Assembly (NCBI RefSeq): GCF_026113935.1
Contig: NZ_JAPEUL010000009.1
Coordinates: 826,501 to 890,500 of the forward strand
DNA length: 64,000 bases
Direction: 5' to 3'
From: Marinomonas rhodophyticola
Lineage (GTDB): Bacteria; Pseudomonadota; Gammaproteobacteria; Pseudomonadales; Marinomonadaceae
In this document: piece after piece, positions 37,775-47,084 of the stretch
Position numbering within the stretch: the first letter of the stretch is position 1
Layout of the letters: each line of letters starts with the position of its first letter
Translations under genes and position numbers: made by a program
Notes under the pieces: generated by a model
The model's input: the letters and a program-made list of their open reading frames with translations, nothing else
What the model was told of the DNA's origin: nothing
Database searches by the model: none

Positions 37775-37790
37775 TGGAACGCTTCTTGCT
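37775..37790 (+). promoter_or_regulatory. Candidate sigma-54 promoter of livKHMGF
   Basis: TGGAAC-GCTTC-TTGCT matches the -24/-12 pattern TGGCAC-N5-TTGCW with one mismatch and correct spacing. It lies 45 bases before the livK start, so the transcript would begin near 37800. ntrBC and a glnA gene with the same promoter class lie 6-11 kb away, which suits nitrogen control. Confidence 0.6.
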
Positions 37791-37835
37791 TTTGAATAAT
37801 AACGATAAAACACAAAACGAATAGAGGCTTTTCTT

Positions 37836-38948
37836 ATGTCAAATGCGGTTGTTAGAAAAACATTAATTTCTCTTGCTGTTGCTGGTGCGGCGACACTGGC
37901 TCAAGCAGACGTCGTGATCGGTGTGGCAGGTCCTCATACTGGTGCTTATGCGGCTTTTGGTGAGCAGTTATGGAAAGGGGCTGAAAAAGCCGCTCAAGAT
38001 ATCAATGCCGCAGGTGGCATCAATGGTGAAATGATAACATTGGTGAAAGCGGACGATGCCTGTGAGCCAAAACAAGCGGTGTCTGTGGCTAACCGTCTGG
38101 TTGACTCTGACGGTGCTTTAGCTGTAGTGGGGCATTTCTGTTCCTCTTCTTCTATTCCAGCGTCTAAAATTTATGAAGAAGCAGGCGTTATCATGGTAAC
38201 ACCTGCGTCAACGAACCCAACATTAACAGACCAAGGTTTACCAAACGTTTTCCGTGTGTGTGGTCGTGATGATCAGCAAGGGGATGTGGCTGCTAGCTAT
38301 ATCGTCGATAAGCTAGGCGCTAAACGCGTGGCTGTCATCCATGATAAAGATACTTACGGTAAAGGCTTGGCGGATGCCATGAAGTCCACTCTGAATGCTT
38401 ATGGCGTAAACGAAGTCATGTACGAAGGTTTGACTCGTGGTGAAAAAGACTTTAACGCCTTGATTACTAAGATTCGTTCAGTTGATGCAGATGTTGTGTA
38501 TTTTGGTGGGCTTCACTCTGAAGCTGGCCCATTGGTTCGTCAGTTACGTGAGCAAGGCTCTAAAGCCATTTTCATTTCAGGTGATGGTATCGTATCCGAT
38601 GAGTTTGTATCTGTTGCCGGTTCTCCTGAATATGTCGATGGTGTATTAATGACATTTGGTGCGCCACCAACGTCTTACCCTTCTGGTGCTAAAGTAATCA
38701 AAGAGTTTCGCGATGCGGGTTATGAGCCAGAGGGTTACACTCTTTACTCTTACACCGCTATGCAAGTCGCTGTTGCCGCATTGGCCAATAATAATCTAGA
38801 TCCTATTAAAGGTGCTGAGTGGTTGAAATCTCACTCTGTGGATACCGTAATGGGTAAAAAAGACTTTGATGAAAAAGGCGATTTGACCGTTTCCGACTAC
38901 GTTATGTACGAGTGGGATGCTCAAGGTAAATATAGCGTAGTAGATTGA
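37836..38948 (+). CDS. livK: Branched-chain amino-acid ABC transporter binding protein LivK
   Basis: A 370-residue periplasmic binding protein with a Sec signal peptide (to AQA at about residue 24) and the LivK/BraC fold: DVVIGVAGPHTGAYAAFGEQ, AAQDINAAGGINGE, the ligand-site GHFCSSSSIPASKIYEEAG, and VFRVCGRDDQQG. It captures Leu/Ile/Val or related amino acids. It is the first of livKHMGF and is separated from livH by 110 bases with a strong hairpin, so it is probably made in excess. Confidence 0.9.
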   Translation: MSNAVVRKTLISLAVAGAATLAQADVVIGVAGPHTGAYAAFGEQLWKGAEKAAQDINAAGGINGEMITLVKADDACEPKQAVSVANRLVDSDGALAVVGHFCSSSSIPASKIYEEAGVIMVTPASTNPTLTDQGLPNVFRVCGRDDQQGDVAASYIVDKLGAKRVAVIHDKDTYGKGLADAMKSTLNAYGVNEVMYEGLTRGEKDFNALITKIRSVDADVVYFGGLHSEAGPLVRQLREQGSKAIFISGDGIVSDEFVSVAGSPEYVDGVLMTFGAPPTSYPSGAKVIKEFRDAGYEPEGYTLYSYTAMQVAVAALANNNLDPIKGAEWLKSHSVDTVMGKKDFDEKGDLTVSDYVMYEWDAQGKYSVVD

Positions 38949-38985
38949 TTTTTACGTTAGTTGTTATTTTTTAGGCATAACTAAT

Positions 38986-39024
38986 ACATGTTTACTGACA
39001 CAAGGATTGTGTTGGTAAACATGT
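38986..39024 (+). other. Intercistronic hairpin between livK and livH
   Basis: ACATGTTTAC and GTAAACATGT with inner arms ACACAA/TTGTGT form a near-perfect stem of about 18 pairs. No T-run follows. It probably stabilises the livK message or reduces read-through, as usual for binding-protein genes. Confidence 0.6.
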
Positions 39025-39058
39025 TCTTCCTGTTCAAAAATCCCCACGAGGTCTTACG

Positions 39059-39982
39059 ATGGATATCGTTCTCCAGCAGTTGGTAAACGGTCTTACCCTT
39101 GGCTCTGTTTATGGACTCATTGCGATCGGTTACACCATGGTGTATGGCATTATCGGCATGATTAACTTCGCCCATGGCGATGTCTACATGGTGTCTTCTT
39201 ATATTACTGCGATCGCTATTGCACTGATTAGTGCCTTGTTAACCTTTTTAGGTTTTGAATCTTTTCTTATTGTCATAATCGGCACGCTCTTTCTAACGAT
39301 TGTGGTAACGGGTGCTTATGGATGGGTGATTGAACGAGTGGCTTATCGTCCATTGCGTAATTCCAGTCGTCTAGCAGTATTAATTTCGGCGATCGGTATG
39401 TCGCTGATTTTGCAAAACTATGTACAGCTAAGCCAAGGTGCAAATCAACAGGGTGTCCCAACCATGTTGACTGGCGCATTGCGTTTTCACGTCGGTGACG
39501 GCTTTGTACAAATTACCTACATGAAAGTCTTTATTCTTATTGCCGCTTTTGCTGGCATGGGGATTTTGACTTACGTTATTCAAAAAACAAAATTAGGTCG
39601 CATGTGTCGTGCGACTCAACAAGATCGAAAAATGGCGTCTATCTTAGGTATAGACACCGATAAAATTATTTCAACTGTGTTCGTTATTGGCGCGACAATG
39701 GCGGCGTTAGCGGGTGTTTTGATTACGTTAGATTATGGCGCGTTCGATTTTTATATTGGTTTCATTATCGGCATTAAGGCCTTTACCGCGGCGGTTTTGG
39801 GTGGCATAGGTTCTTTGCCTGGCGCCATGTTAGGCGGTCTGATTTTAGGTCTATCTGAAGCCTTGTTTGCTGGATTAATTAGTTCTGATTACAAAGATGT
39901 TTTCTCGTTTTCTTTGTTAGTTCTCATTTTGATTATTCGCCCAAGTGGCCTTCTCGGCAAACCTGAAGTGGAGAAAGTATAA
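39059..39982 (+). CDS. livH: Branched-chain amino-acid permease LivH
   Basis: A 307-residue inner-membrane permease of the LivH/LivM family with about 8 membrane helices. Family signatures are LVNGLTLGSVYGLIAIGYTMVYGIIGMINFAHGD and LGRMCRATQQDRKMASILGI (the EAA-like cytoplasmic loop that contacts the ATPases). It pairs with LivM, whose start follows the livH stop directly. CGAGG precedes the ATG. Confidence 0.93.
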   Translation: MDIVLQQLVNGLTLGSVYGLIAIGYTMVYGIIGMINFAHGDVYMVSSYITAIAIALISALLTFLGFESFLIVIIGTLFLTIVVTGAYGWVIERVAYRPLRNSSRLAVLISAIGMSLILQNYVQLSQGANQQGVPTMLTGALRFHVGDGFVQITYMKVFILIAAFAGMGILTYVIQKTKLGRMCRATQQDRKMASILGIDTDKIISTVFVIGATMAALAGVLITLDYGAFDFYIGFIIGIKAFTAAVLGGIGSLPGAMLGGLILGLSEALFAGLISSDYKDVFSFSLLVLILIIRPSGLLGKPEVEKV

Positions 39983-41257
39983 ATGAGCCAATCTGTCGGA
40001 ATTAATTTTAAAAAAAGCAGTATCGATGCCTTAATCGCTGGTTTTATGGCCTTGATTTTATTCGGTCCGATTGTCGGTGTGGTGTTGGATGGCTATAGCT
40101 TCAATGCTGAGTTCGGCAAAGTAGCTTGGATGGTGTTGGTTGTTATTATTGGGCGCTTTGCCATGTCTAGCTTTTTTCAAACAGAAAAAGGCATCGCCAT
40201 GGCTTTTCGTTATGCCAATAGCAATGATGGCGCGACTGTGTTGCCACCAGGGCATAAATCCAAAATGGTGTGGATTATTCCTTTGGTGATAGCGATTGGT
40301 TTGCTTGTGCCATTCATCGCTTCAAAATATGTTTTAACGGTCGTTATTCTAGGTTTGATTTATGTTTTGCTTGGCTTGGGTCTAAACATAGTCGTTGGGC
40401 TTGCTGGCTTATTGGACCTAGGTTTTGTGGGCTTTTATGCTATCGGCGCTTATGGTCTGGCATTGGGCTATGAAAATCTAGGGCTGGGTTTTTGGTCTAT
40501 GTTGCCAATAGCCGCCCTGATGGCGGCAGTTGCAGGCGCGATATTGGGTTTCCCTGTGTTGCGTATGCACGGCGATTATTTGGCGATTGTGACTTTGGGT
40601 TTTGGTGAAATTATTCGCTTGGTGTTAACAAACTGGGCTTCATTTACCCACGGTCCAAATGGTGTATCTGCACCGATGCCAACTTTTTTTGGGCTAGAGT
40701 TTACGCGCCGATCACGAGATGGCAGTACGTTTCATGAGTTCTTTAATATCCCCTATGATTCTGCGTATCGATATATGTTTATTTATATCGTCTTGTTTGC
40801 CGTCGTATGGGCTGTGCTCTTCATCAAACACCGCCTGGTGAAAATGCCAATAGGCCGTGCGTGGGAAGCGCTTCGCGAAGACGAAATAGCATGTCGTTCA
40901 CTAGGGTTGAACCATGTATTAGTGAAACTTTCTGCTTTTATGCTAGGCGCTTCCACAGGTGGCTTAGCGGGTGTGTTCTTTGCAACTTATCAAGGTTTCG
41001 TTAACCCTTCTTCTTTTACTTTTTTCGAATCGGCACTTATTTTGGCGATTGTCGTGTTAGGGGGAATGGGACCGACATTGGGTGTGGTCATTGCCGCCTT
41101 TTGTTTGACTGTATTGCCTGAGATGTTGAGGGAATTCGCAGAATACCGTGTCTTAATGTTTGGTATTTTGATGGTAGTCATGATGATTTGGAAACCTCGA
41201 GGTATTGTTCGTGTCACGCGAACTGGTTTTGCAGCGAGAAAAGGGGTAGTGAAATGA
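39983..41257 (+). CDS. livM: Branched-chain amino-acid permease LivM
   Basis: A 424-residue permease: a LivM-type N-terminal extension (about 1-110, including membrane helices) and the permease core with LNIVVGLAGLLDLGFVGFYAIGAYG, PVLRMHGDYLAIVTLGFGEI and the cytoplasmic loop IGRAWEALREDEIACRSLGLN. It forms the channel with LivH. Its stop overlaps the livG start as ATGA, showing coupling. Confidence 0.93.
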   Translation: MSQSVGINFKKSSIDALIAGFMALILFGPIVGVVLDGYSFNAEFGKVAWMVLVVIIGRFAMSSFFQTEKGIAMAFRYANSNDGATVLPPGHKSKMVWIIPLVIAIGLLVPFIASKYVLTVVILGLIYVLLGLGLNIVVGLAGLLDLGFVGFYAIGAYGLALGYENLGLGFWSMLPIAALMAAVAGAILGFPVLRMHGDYLAIVTLGFGEIIRLVLTNWASFTHGPNGVSAPMPTFFGLEFTRRSRDGSTFHEFFNIPYDSAYRYMFIYIVLFAVVWAVLFIKHRLVKMPIGRAWEALREDEIACRSLGLNHVLVKLSAFMLGASTGGLAGVFFATYQGFVNPSSFTFFESALILAIVVLGGMGPTLGVVIAAFCLTVLPEMLREFAEYRVLMFGILMVVMMIWKPRGIVRVTRTGFAARKGVVK

Positions 41258-42134
41258 GCCAAGAAAATATTTTAGCCGTTGAAAACTTGGTGATGCATTT
41301 TGGTGGTATTAAGGCGCTGAATGATGTGACTTTTGACATTAAGCGTGGATCGGTTTCAGCTCTTATTGGTCCGAATGGTGCAGGCAAAACTACTGTGTTT
41401 AACTGTCTGACCGGCTTCTACAAAGCAACGGGTGGCAAGATCATTTTGTCTGCGGGTGGTAAAGAGACCAGTATTATTAAAGTGCTGGGCGAGCCTTTCC
41501 AACTGACAGATTTTTTTCTCCGGTTGCCTTTTTTTCTCGTCTTAAATACAAGATGTTTGGCGGCTCGCATTTGGTAAACCGTGCTGGACTGTCGCGGACT
41601 TTTCAAAACATTCGTTTGTTTAAAGAAATGTCGGTGGTTGAGAACTTGCTGGTTGCTCAGCATATGCGCGTCAATCGAAGCTTGATTGCGGGTATTCTGA
41701 ATACGAAAGGCTACCGGAAATCTGAAGAAGAAGCGCTTGAGCGTGCTTTTTATTGGCTGGGTGTGGTTGATTTAGTGGGGGCTGCTAATCGTTTGGCGGG
41801 AGAGCTTTCCTATGGTCAACAGCGTCGTTTAGAGATTGCCCGTGCTATGTGTACGAACCCCGAGATTGTTTGTTTAGATGAACCCGCAGCAGGTCTGAAC
41901 CCGTCTGAAACCGAAGCTTTGACAAAAATGATTCGTGTATTACGTGATCAACACAACACGACGGTACTGCTTATAGAGCATGATATGGGCATGGTAATGG
42001 ATATTTCTGATTATATTGTTGTATTGGATCATGGTGAAGTGATTGCCAAAGGGGGTCCTGACGATATCAAAAATAACCCGAAAGTGATTGCGGCGTATCT
42101 TGGTGCAGAAGAAGGTGAAGAGGTGACACTATGA
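41254..42134 (+). CDS. livG: Branched-chain amino-acid transporter ATPase LivG (frameshifted)
   Basis: About 293 residues after correction. Walker A GPNGAGKTT lies near residues 38-46, the signature LSYGQQRRLEIARAM and the Walker B VCLDEPAAGLNP are intact. A T-run at 41511-41517 has 7 bases; 8 would rejoin the frames as TDFFSPVAFFSRLKYKMFGGSHLVNRAGLSRTFQNIRLF. The gene is otherwise conserved, so a sequence error is likely. Start and stop overlap livM and livF by 4 bases each. It supplies ATP hydrolysis with LivF. Confidence 0.88.
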
Positions 42135-42844
42135 CTACTTTAATGCAGTTTAAAGATGTCGATGTGCATTATGGTCCAATTCAAGCACTAAAGAAGGTGT
42201 CTTTGACGATCGATGAAGGTGAAATAGTCACCTTGATTGGGGCAAACGGTGCTGGTAAATCGACACTTTTGATGTCTATTTTTGGGCAACCGCGTATTTC
42301 TTCTGGTGAAATTATTTATCGTGGTGAGGATATTTCGCAAAAATCGGCTCACTATGTTGCGTCCAATGGTTTGGCTCAGTCTCCTGAAGGACGTCGTATT
42401 TTTCCTAGTATGTCGGTAGAAGAAAACTTGTTGATGGGAACCATACCGATAGGTATGGAGCATGCGGAAAAAGACATGCAGCGTATGTTTGAGATGTTTC
42501 CACGTTTGTTGGAGCGTCGTAATCAGAGAGCCTCGACCATGTCGGGTGGCGAGCAGCAAATGCTGGCAATCGCTCGTGCATTAATGAGCCGACCTAAATT
42601 ACTGCTATTGGATGAGCCTAGTTTAGGACTCGCACCGATTATCGTGAAGCAGATTTTTCAGATTCTGAAAGACGTGGCCAGTACTGGTATGACGATCTTT
42701 TTGGTTGAACAAAATGCGAACCATGCCCTAAAACTGGCCAATCGTGGTTACGTTATGGTGAATGGTGAAATTAAGCTAACAGGCACAGGGGCCGAGCTTT
42801 TGGTGAACCCTGAAGTGCGAGAAGCGTATCTGGGTGGTCACTAG
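42131..42844 (+). CDS. livF: Branched-chain amino-acid transporter ATPase LivF
   Basis: A 237-residue ABC ATPase: Walker A GANGAGKST (about 37-45), Q-loop region AQSPEGRRIFPSMSVEENL (characteristic of LivF), signature MSGGEQQMLAIARALM, Walker B LLLLDEPSLGLAP and the H-switch around LVEQN. It starts inside the livG stop (ATGA overlap) and is the last gene of the operon, followed by a very strong terminator. Confidence 0.94.
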   Translation: MTTLMQFKDVDVHYGPIQALKKVSLTIDEGEIVTLIGANGAGKSTLLMSIFGQPRISSGEIIYRGEDISQKSAHYVASNGLAQSPEGRRIFPSMSVEENLLMGTIPIGMEHAEKDMQRMFEMFPRLLERRNQRASTMSGGEQQMLAIARALMSRPKLLLLDEPSLGLAPIIVKQIFQILKDVASTGMTIFLVEQNANHALKLANRGYVMVNGEIKLTGTGAELLVNPEVREAYLGGH

Positions 42845-42883
42845 ACTATCATGAAAGCCTAGGAGCTTAGTTTGAGTAAATGC

Positions 42884-42926
42884 AAAGCCACACAACATTT
42901 CATAAAAAATGTTGTGTGGCTTTTTT
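42884..42926 (+). terminator. Terminator of the liv operon
   Basis: AAAGCCACACAACATTT and AAATGTTGTGTGGCTTTTTT form a 17-pair perfect stem with a 6-base loop and T-run, 40 bases after livF. Confidence 0.92.
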
Positions 42927-43011
42927 GTTGGTTGATATGAGTTGTGGATAAAAAGACGCTTTTACACAGAAACTGTCATTATACGTCACCGCAAGTGGGC
43001 TTTTTAAATGG

Positions 43012-43569
43012 CTAAACGCGAAACAGTTTGTCTGTTAGAATATCTCTCACTTGAGAGGGCTTTGATGCGCCGCCTAAAGGGGCATGATAAATGGCGTCTA
43101 TTTTGTCCCCAAAATAGGCGTGTACTTCTTCCGCGCTAAGAGCTGGTTCTAGCCCGGCAGGGTTCGCTGAAGTCGACACTATTACCCCTTGAAAAGCCTG
43201 ACAAAGACGCTGCACTGGTAGGTGTTGAGAAAGACGAATAGCAACGCTCTGATGCTCTCCTCTTACCCAGCTGGGTGTGATATGTGTATCAGGCACAACC
43301 CAAGATGTTGGCGTGTCGTTCACACTGATAAGGCGCTGTGCGGCATGAGTGTCTAGGGTCTCGAGCCAAGGTCTTAAATCTTCCTGTGCACCAGCAATCA
43401 AGATTAGCCCTTTTTCTTCAGGGCGCGATTTTAACGTGAGAATACGTCTTACCGCTGCTTCGTTAAAAGGATCGCAACCCAATCCCCAGACAGCTTCTGT
43501 TGGGTAAGCAATGACACCGCCATTGCGGATGATGTCAGCAAGCTCAGTGGTAGAGGTAACAAGATGCAT
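43012..43569 (-). CDS. tsaC: Threonylcarbamoyl-AMP synthase TsaC
   Basis: A 185-residue YrdC/Sua5-domain protein making threonylcarbamoyl-AMP for the t6A37 modification of ANN-decoding tRNAs. Conserved segments: [59 protein letters not shown] and [15 protein letters not shown]. The length matches E. coli TsaC (190). It is monocistronic, convergent with livF, with a large palindrome upstream. Confidence 0.92.
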   Translation of the reverse strand: MHLVTSTTELADIIRNGGVIAYPTEAVWGLGCDPFNEAAVRRILTLKSRPEEKGLILIAGAQEDLRPWLETLDTHAAQRLISVNDTPTSWVVPDTHITPSWVRGEHQSVAIRLSQHLPVQRLCQAFQGVIVSTSANPAGLEPALSAEEVHAYFGDKIDAIYHAPLGGASKPSQVRDILTDKLFRV

Positions 43570-43687
43570 AAATTCAGACTCAAATAACTTATATAAGGGA
43601 TTTTTAGGGGGACTAAAATACGCGAAATATCACACAATGATCTTTTGCAGAACGTAGGATTGTAGCGGGATTTTTATTGTCAAGTTA

Positions 43688-43750
43688 GCAAGCACTTTTC
43701 TCTTAACGCTGGATTGAGTAAGTAATCCAGCGTTAAGAGAAAGTGCTTGC
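43688..43750. repeat. Long inverted repeat (stem of about 27 pairs)
   Basis: Arms GCAAGCACTTTTCTCTTAAC... (43688-43715) and ...GTTAAGAGAAAGTGCTTGC (43724-43750) are complementary except for one extra T in the left arm; the loop is GAGTAAGT. It lies between tsaC and the DUF3461 gene, 20 bases past the latter's stop. No T-run follows on either strand. It could be a terminator, a MITE-like relic or a structured RNA end. Confidence 0.8.
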
Positions 43751-43769
43751 CGCAGACGTTAGCAGGACA

Positions 43770-44150
43770 TTATTCCATAGCTTGTATTTTTGTCTTTATT
43801 TCTTCTATCTTGCTGTTCACCACTTTTTCTAAATGTTCCAATTCTTTGATCAAATCTTCTTTAGTGGCTTTGCTTTCATGTTGTTTGCCAACAATTTTTT
43901 CTAGCTCTTCCATCGCACGTAAAACAATGAGCGACGGTTCTTGTACTTGTCGATAAGTTTGTTGACCGCCATCTGCTAGAACGGTTTTGGTTGAGCGACC
44001 AAATTTAAACTTTTTGCTCTTAGGTAATAGAGATCCTTTTTCACGACGGTAATAAATTTTCAGTACGTCGTGCCCGCCTTCGTAACGCAAAGTAAATTTT
44101 TCAATGTCCTGTATGCTGGTGATACCCATGGACTGAAGTGTTGGATACAT
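43770..44150 (-). CDS. DUF3461 family protein
   Basis: A 126-residue protein with the DUF3461 pattern MYPTLQSMGITSIQDIEKFTLRYEGGHDVLKIYYRREKGSLLPKSKKFKFGRSTKTV, followed by a C-terminal coiled coil rich in Glu and Lys (about 80-126). The start MYPTL is preferred to an ATG two codons upstream because it is the family's usual first residue. Function unknown; soluble. It stands alone between tsaC and ntrC. Confidence 0.82.
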   Translation of the reverse strand: MYPTLQSMGITSIQDIEKFTLRYEGGHDVLKIYYRREKGSLLPKSKKFKFGRSTKTVLADGGQQTYRQVQEPSLIVLRAMEELEKIVGKQHESKATKEDLIKELEHLEKVVNSKIEEIKTKIQAME

Positions 44151-44301
44151 AACCATTTTCCCGTTTATTAGTGATCATTTAATAGTCTTTAATTAGTAGG
44201 GGATTGTGTCAGTAAAAGCAAGTCCAAAATAGTGGAAAACTGAGATAATGCAGGCAATTTATGAATAGATTGACCTGCATTACTTTTTTCACAGCGATGT
44301 T

Positions 44302-45733
44302 TTAATCTTCGTCGTGTTCAGCGTGATCAATGTTTAGCTCCTTAATTTTTCGAGTCAAGGTGTTGCGTCCCCAACCCAATAAAAGCGAGGCGTCTCGTCT
44401 ACGTCCACCAGTATGGGCAAGAGCGGTTTCGATCATAATTCGTTCAAACTTAGGTACAGCTTGATCTAGAATGCCTTTTTGTCCTGTGGCTAGGGTGTTG
44501 TCTACCCAGTTTTTAAGCGCTTCTTCCCATGAAGCAAAAGGTTGTTCATGAGGAACGGCGGCAAGTAGTTCAGGGGGTAAATCTTCTACCAAAACTTCAC
44601 GGCCAGACGCCATAACGATTAACCAGCGGCAGGTGTTTTCTAATTGACGAACGTTACCAGGCCAATCAAGTTGGGTCAGATAGTTTTCTGTTTCTTTGGT
44701 CAGTTGCTTTGGTTCAACGGCTAACTCTTCTGCGGCTCGACTTAAAAAATGACGGGCTAATTTGGGAATATCCTCGCGTCTTTCTGCGAGTTTAGGCAAA
44801 TGAATACGAATAACATTCAAGCGGTGAAACAAATCTTCACGGAACGATCCTTTTTGTACTAGATTCTCTAGGTTTTGATGCGTGGCGGCGATAATCCGAA
44901 CGTCTACTTTAACGGGAGTGTGACCACCTACTCGATAAAATTCACCGTCAGCGAGAACACGTAATAGGCGTGTTTGTGTCTCTGCTGGCATGTCACCAAT
45001 TTCATCCAAAAAGAGAGTGCCACCGTTGGCTTGTTCGAAACGACCGCGTCGTTGTGTATTGGCCTAGTAAAGGCGCCCTTTTCATGGCCAAACAATTCCG
45101 ATTCAATTAAGTCGTGCGGAATGGCCGCCATATTAAGGGCGATAAAAGGGTTGGCAGAGCGAGGACTGTGAGTATGCAAAGCCTGTGCGACGAGCTCTTA
45201 CCTGTTCCTGATTCACCGTTAATTAATACGGTAATATTCGATTTTGCGAGTCGGCCGATAGCTCGAAACACTTCCTGCATAGCGGGAGCTTCACCGATAA
45301 TTTCTTTGTCTACCTGCGGCTCAGCTTCGATTTCCATATTGTCCGTGCTAGGTCTGGCATTACGGTGGTGCAGCATGGCGCGTTTCACCAAACTGACCGC
45401 TTCCTCAACATCAAAAGGCTTTGGCAAGTATTCAAATGCGCCACCTTGATAGGAGGCGACAGCACTTTCGAGGTCAGAGTGTGCTGTCATGATAATAACC
45501 GGCAAGTAGGGATGATCTTTTTGCAGTTTTTCTAATAGTTTTAAACCATCCATGCCCGGCATACGGATGTCACTAATAATGGCGCTTGGCTGTTCCTTAT
45601 CAATCATATTGACAAGATTCTCAGCTGAATCAAACAGGCGACATTGAATCCCTTCTTGTTCTAACGTTTTCTCTAGTACCCAGCGAATAGAGCGATCGTC
45701 GTCAACAATCCATACGGTTTCTTCTGGTGTCAT
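44302..45733 (-). CDS. glnG: Nitrogen regulator NtrC (GlnG), two frameshifts
   Basis: About 477 residues after correction (E. coli 469): receiver domain with Asp55 in [13 protein letters not shown]+ sigma-54 activator domain with Walker A GESGTGK, and a Fis-type DNA-binding end ([23 protein letters not shown]). Break 1 is next to GAGCTC at 45192-45199 (AA should be AAA, giving [18 protein letters not shown]). Break 2, at 45060-45068, lies exactly in the GAFTGA loop that contacts sigma-54: ACTAGGCC stands where nine bases (ACTGGnGCC) are expected. The downstream frame then reads [23 protein letters not shown]. It overlaps ntrB by 4 bases. Errors rather than loss are likely. Confidence 0.87.
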
Positions 45734-46844
45734 GAGTGTTTCTCCTGGTCTTGGACTGTCATCTCAATGGGAATTAATATATTAAATTCGGTTTTTTCGG
45801 GTAACTGTTGCATTCAATAATGCCATGGTGCTGATGAATAACGGATTGCGCGATAGACAGCCCTAAGCCTGTTCCATCGGCTCGTCCGCTGACCATGGGA
45901 TAAAAGAGGGTTTTGAGAATGGCTTCAGGAATACCTGGGCCATTATCAATAATGCTGATTTTGCATACCAAACGATGACGTTTAGAGCCGATGGTGAATT
46001 GGCGTAATGCACGTGTCACCATATGAATGGTTTTATGGCGATTATCAGCATCATCCATTAGTGCCTGCATGGCGTTTCTGGTGATGTTGAGCAAAGCTTG
46101 TATAAGTTGAGACTCATCACCAATTAAGTCTGGAATACTAGGGTCATAATCTCGAATCAATTCAACCTGGTTGTCGGTTTCAACTGAAATGAGTTGTCTT
46201 ACGCGTTCAATAACTTTGTGAATATTGAGAGGTTTGTTTTTTGGCAGTTGTCTCGGCCCCAGGAGTCGGTCAACAAGGTCACGTAAACGATCTGATTCTT
46301 CAATGATGACCTGTGTGTAATCGTTCAATGCTTCGTCAGTGAAAGCACGGCTGATTAACTGTGCCGCCCCGCGGATGCCGCCAAGTGGGTTTTTGATCTC
46401 ATGAGCGAGTCCACGGACCAGTTCTTTACTGGTTTCATGGTTGGCAATGATTTCGTCTTCCTGCGAAATACGTTTCATCCTGTCCCTCGGATACAGTTCT
46501 ATGATGATACTTTCTGTATCGTTAGAGGTCCCCATAATCGGTGTGACGGTGTAGTCACAAAAAAGCTTTTTATTGTTATTACACTCTATTTCCGCTTCAC
46601 GTTTTGTGAATGGATGACCTGACTTGATGGCAGCATACAGTGCTTGAATACTGTCCTCGTCTTCCCGAAAAGCGGCACCCAGATCATGGCCATAAATTCG
46701 ACGTCGACTGACGGCGAGCAACATTTCGGCAGCAGGGTTTAAATACTCGATCTCTAGTTTGTCACTCAGCTGAATAACGGCGGTAGATAAATGGTCGATT
46801 AATAAGCTATACACAGTATGTGCCTCATCTGTTGACTCCTGCAT
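45730..46844 (-). CDS. glnL: Nitrogen sensor kinase NtrB (GlnL), frameshifted at the C-terminus
   Basis: About 371 residues after correction: PAS domain (about 15-120), dimerisation/phospho-acceptor domain with the histidine in GLAHEIKNPLGGIRGAAQL near residue 147, and a HATPase domain with NITRNAMQAL, DNGPGIP and GTGLGLSIAQSV. As written it stops at 45774. One more C in TACCCGAA (45799-45801) gives YPEKTEFNILIPIEMTV...EKHS and a TGA overlapping the ntrC ATG. It phosphorylates NtrC under nitrogen limitation and is controlled by PII. An NtrC-like palindrome lies 124 bases upstream. Confidence 0.9.
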
Positions 46845-46967
46845 TTTTGTTGCTATTTAAAGTCTGCTCTTCTCTATATGCTAGATTAATTGCAAAAAAC
46901 GAACCAACATTGGGCATGGTGAAGTGGCTTGTTTAGTAAGGTTTTTGTGTAAAGAAAAAAATCTATT

Positions 46968-46982
46968 GCACTATTATAGTGC
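46968..46982. promoter_or_regulatory. NtrC-like palindrome upstream of ntrBC
   Basis: GCACTATTATAGTGC is a perfect palindrome (6-3-6), preceded by T, and matches the NtrC half-site GCACTA. It lies between glnA and ntrB. It could be an NtrC operator repressing the ntrBC promoter, as described in enterics. Confidence 0.5.
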
Positions 46983-47031
46983 GAATGAGCGACTGTGTTT
47001 ATTTTGGGGCAAAAAAAGCTGAGATGTGCTC

Positions 47032-47063
47032 AAAAAAAGCCTCGAACAAGGTCGAGGCTTTTT
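47032..47063 (-). terminator. Terminator after glnA
   Basis: AAAAAGCCTCGA and TCGAGGCTTTTT form a hairpin around ACAAGG with T- and A-runs, 21 bases past the glnA stop. It separates glnA from ntrBC, which therefore have their own promoter. Confidence 0.85.
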
Positions 47064-47084
47064 GGTATTTAGTTGCTTTTGAGC

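Noticed and set aside
44302-45733. Reading the pieces of ntrC (and the other split genes) as separate real genes
   Set aside because: Each piece stops inside a conserved domain, internal starts lack ribosome-binding sites, and one-base changes restore the family length.
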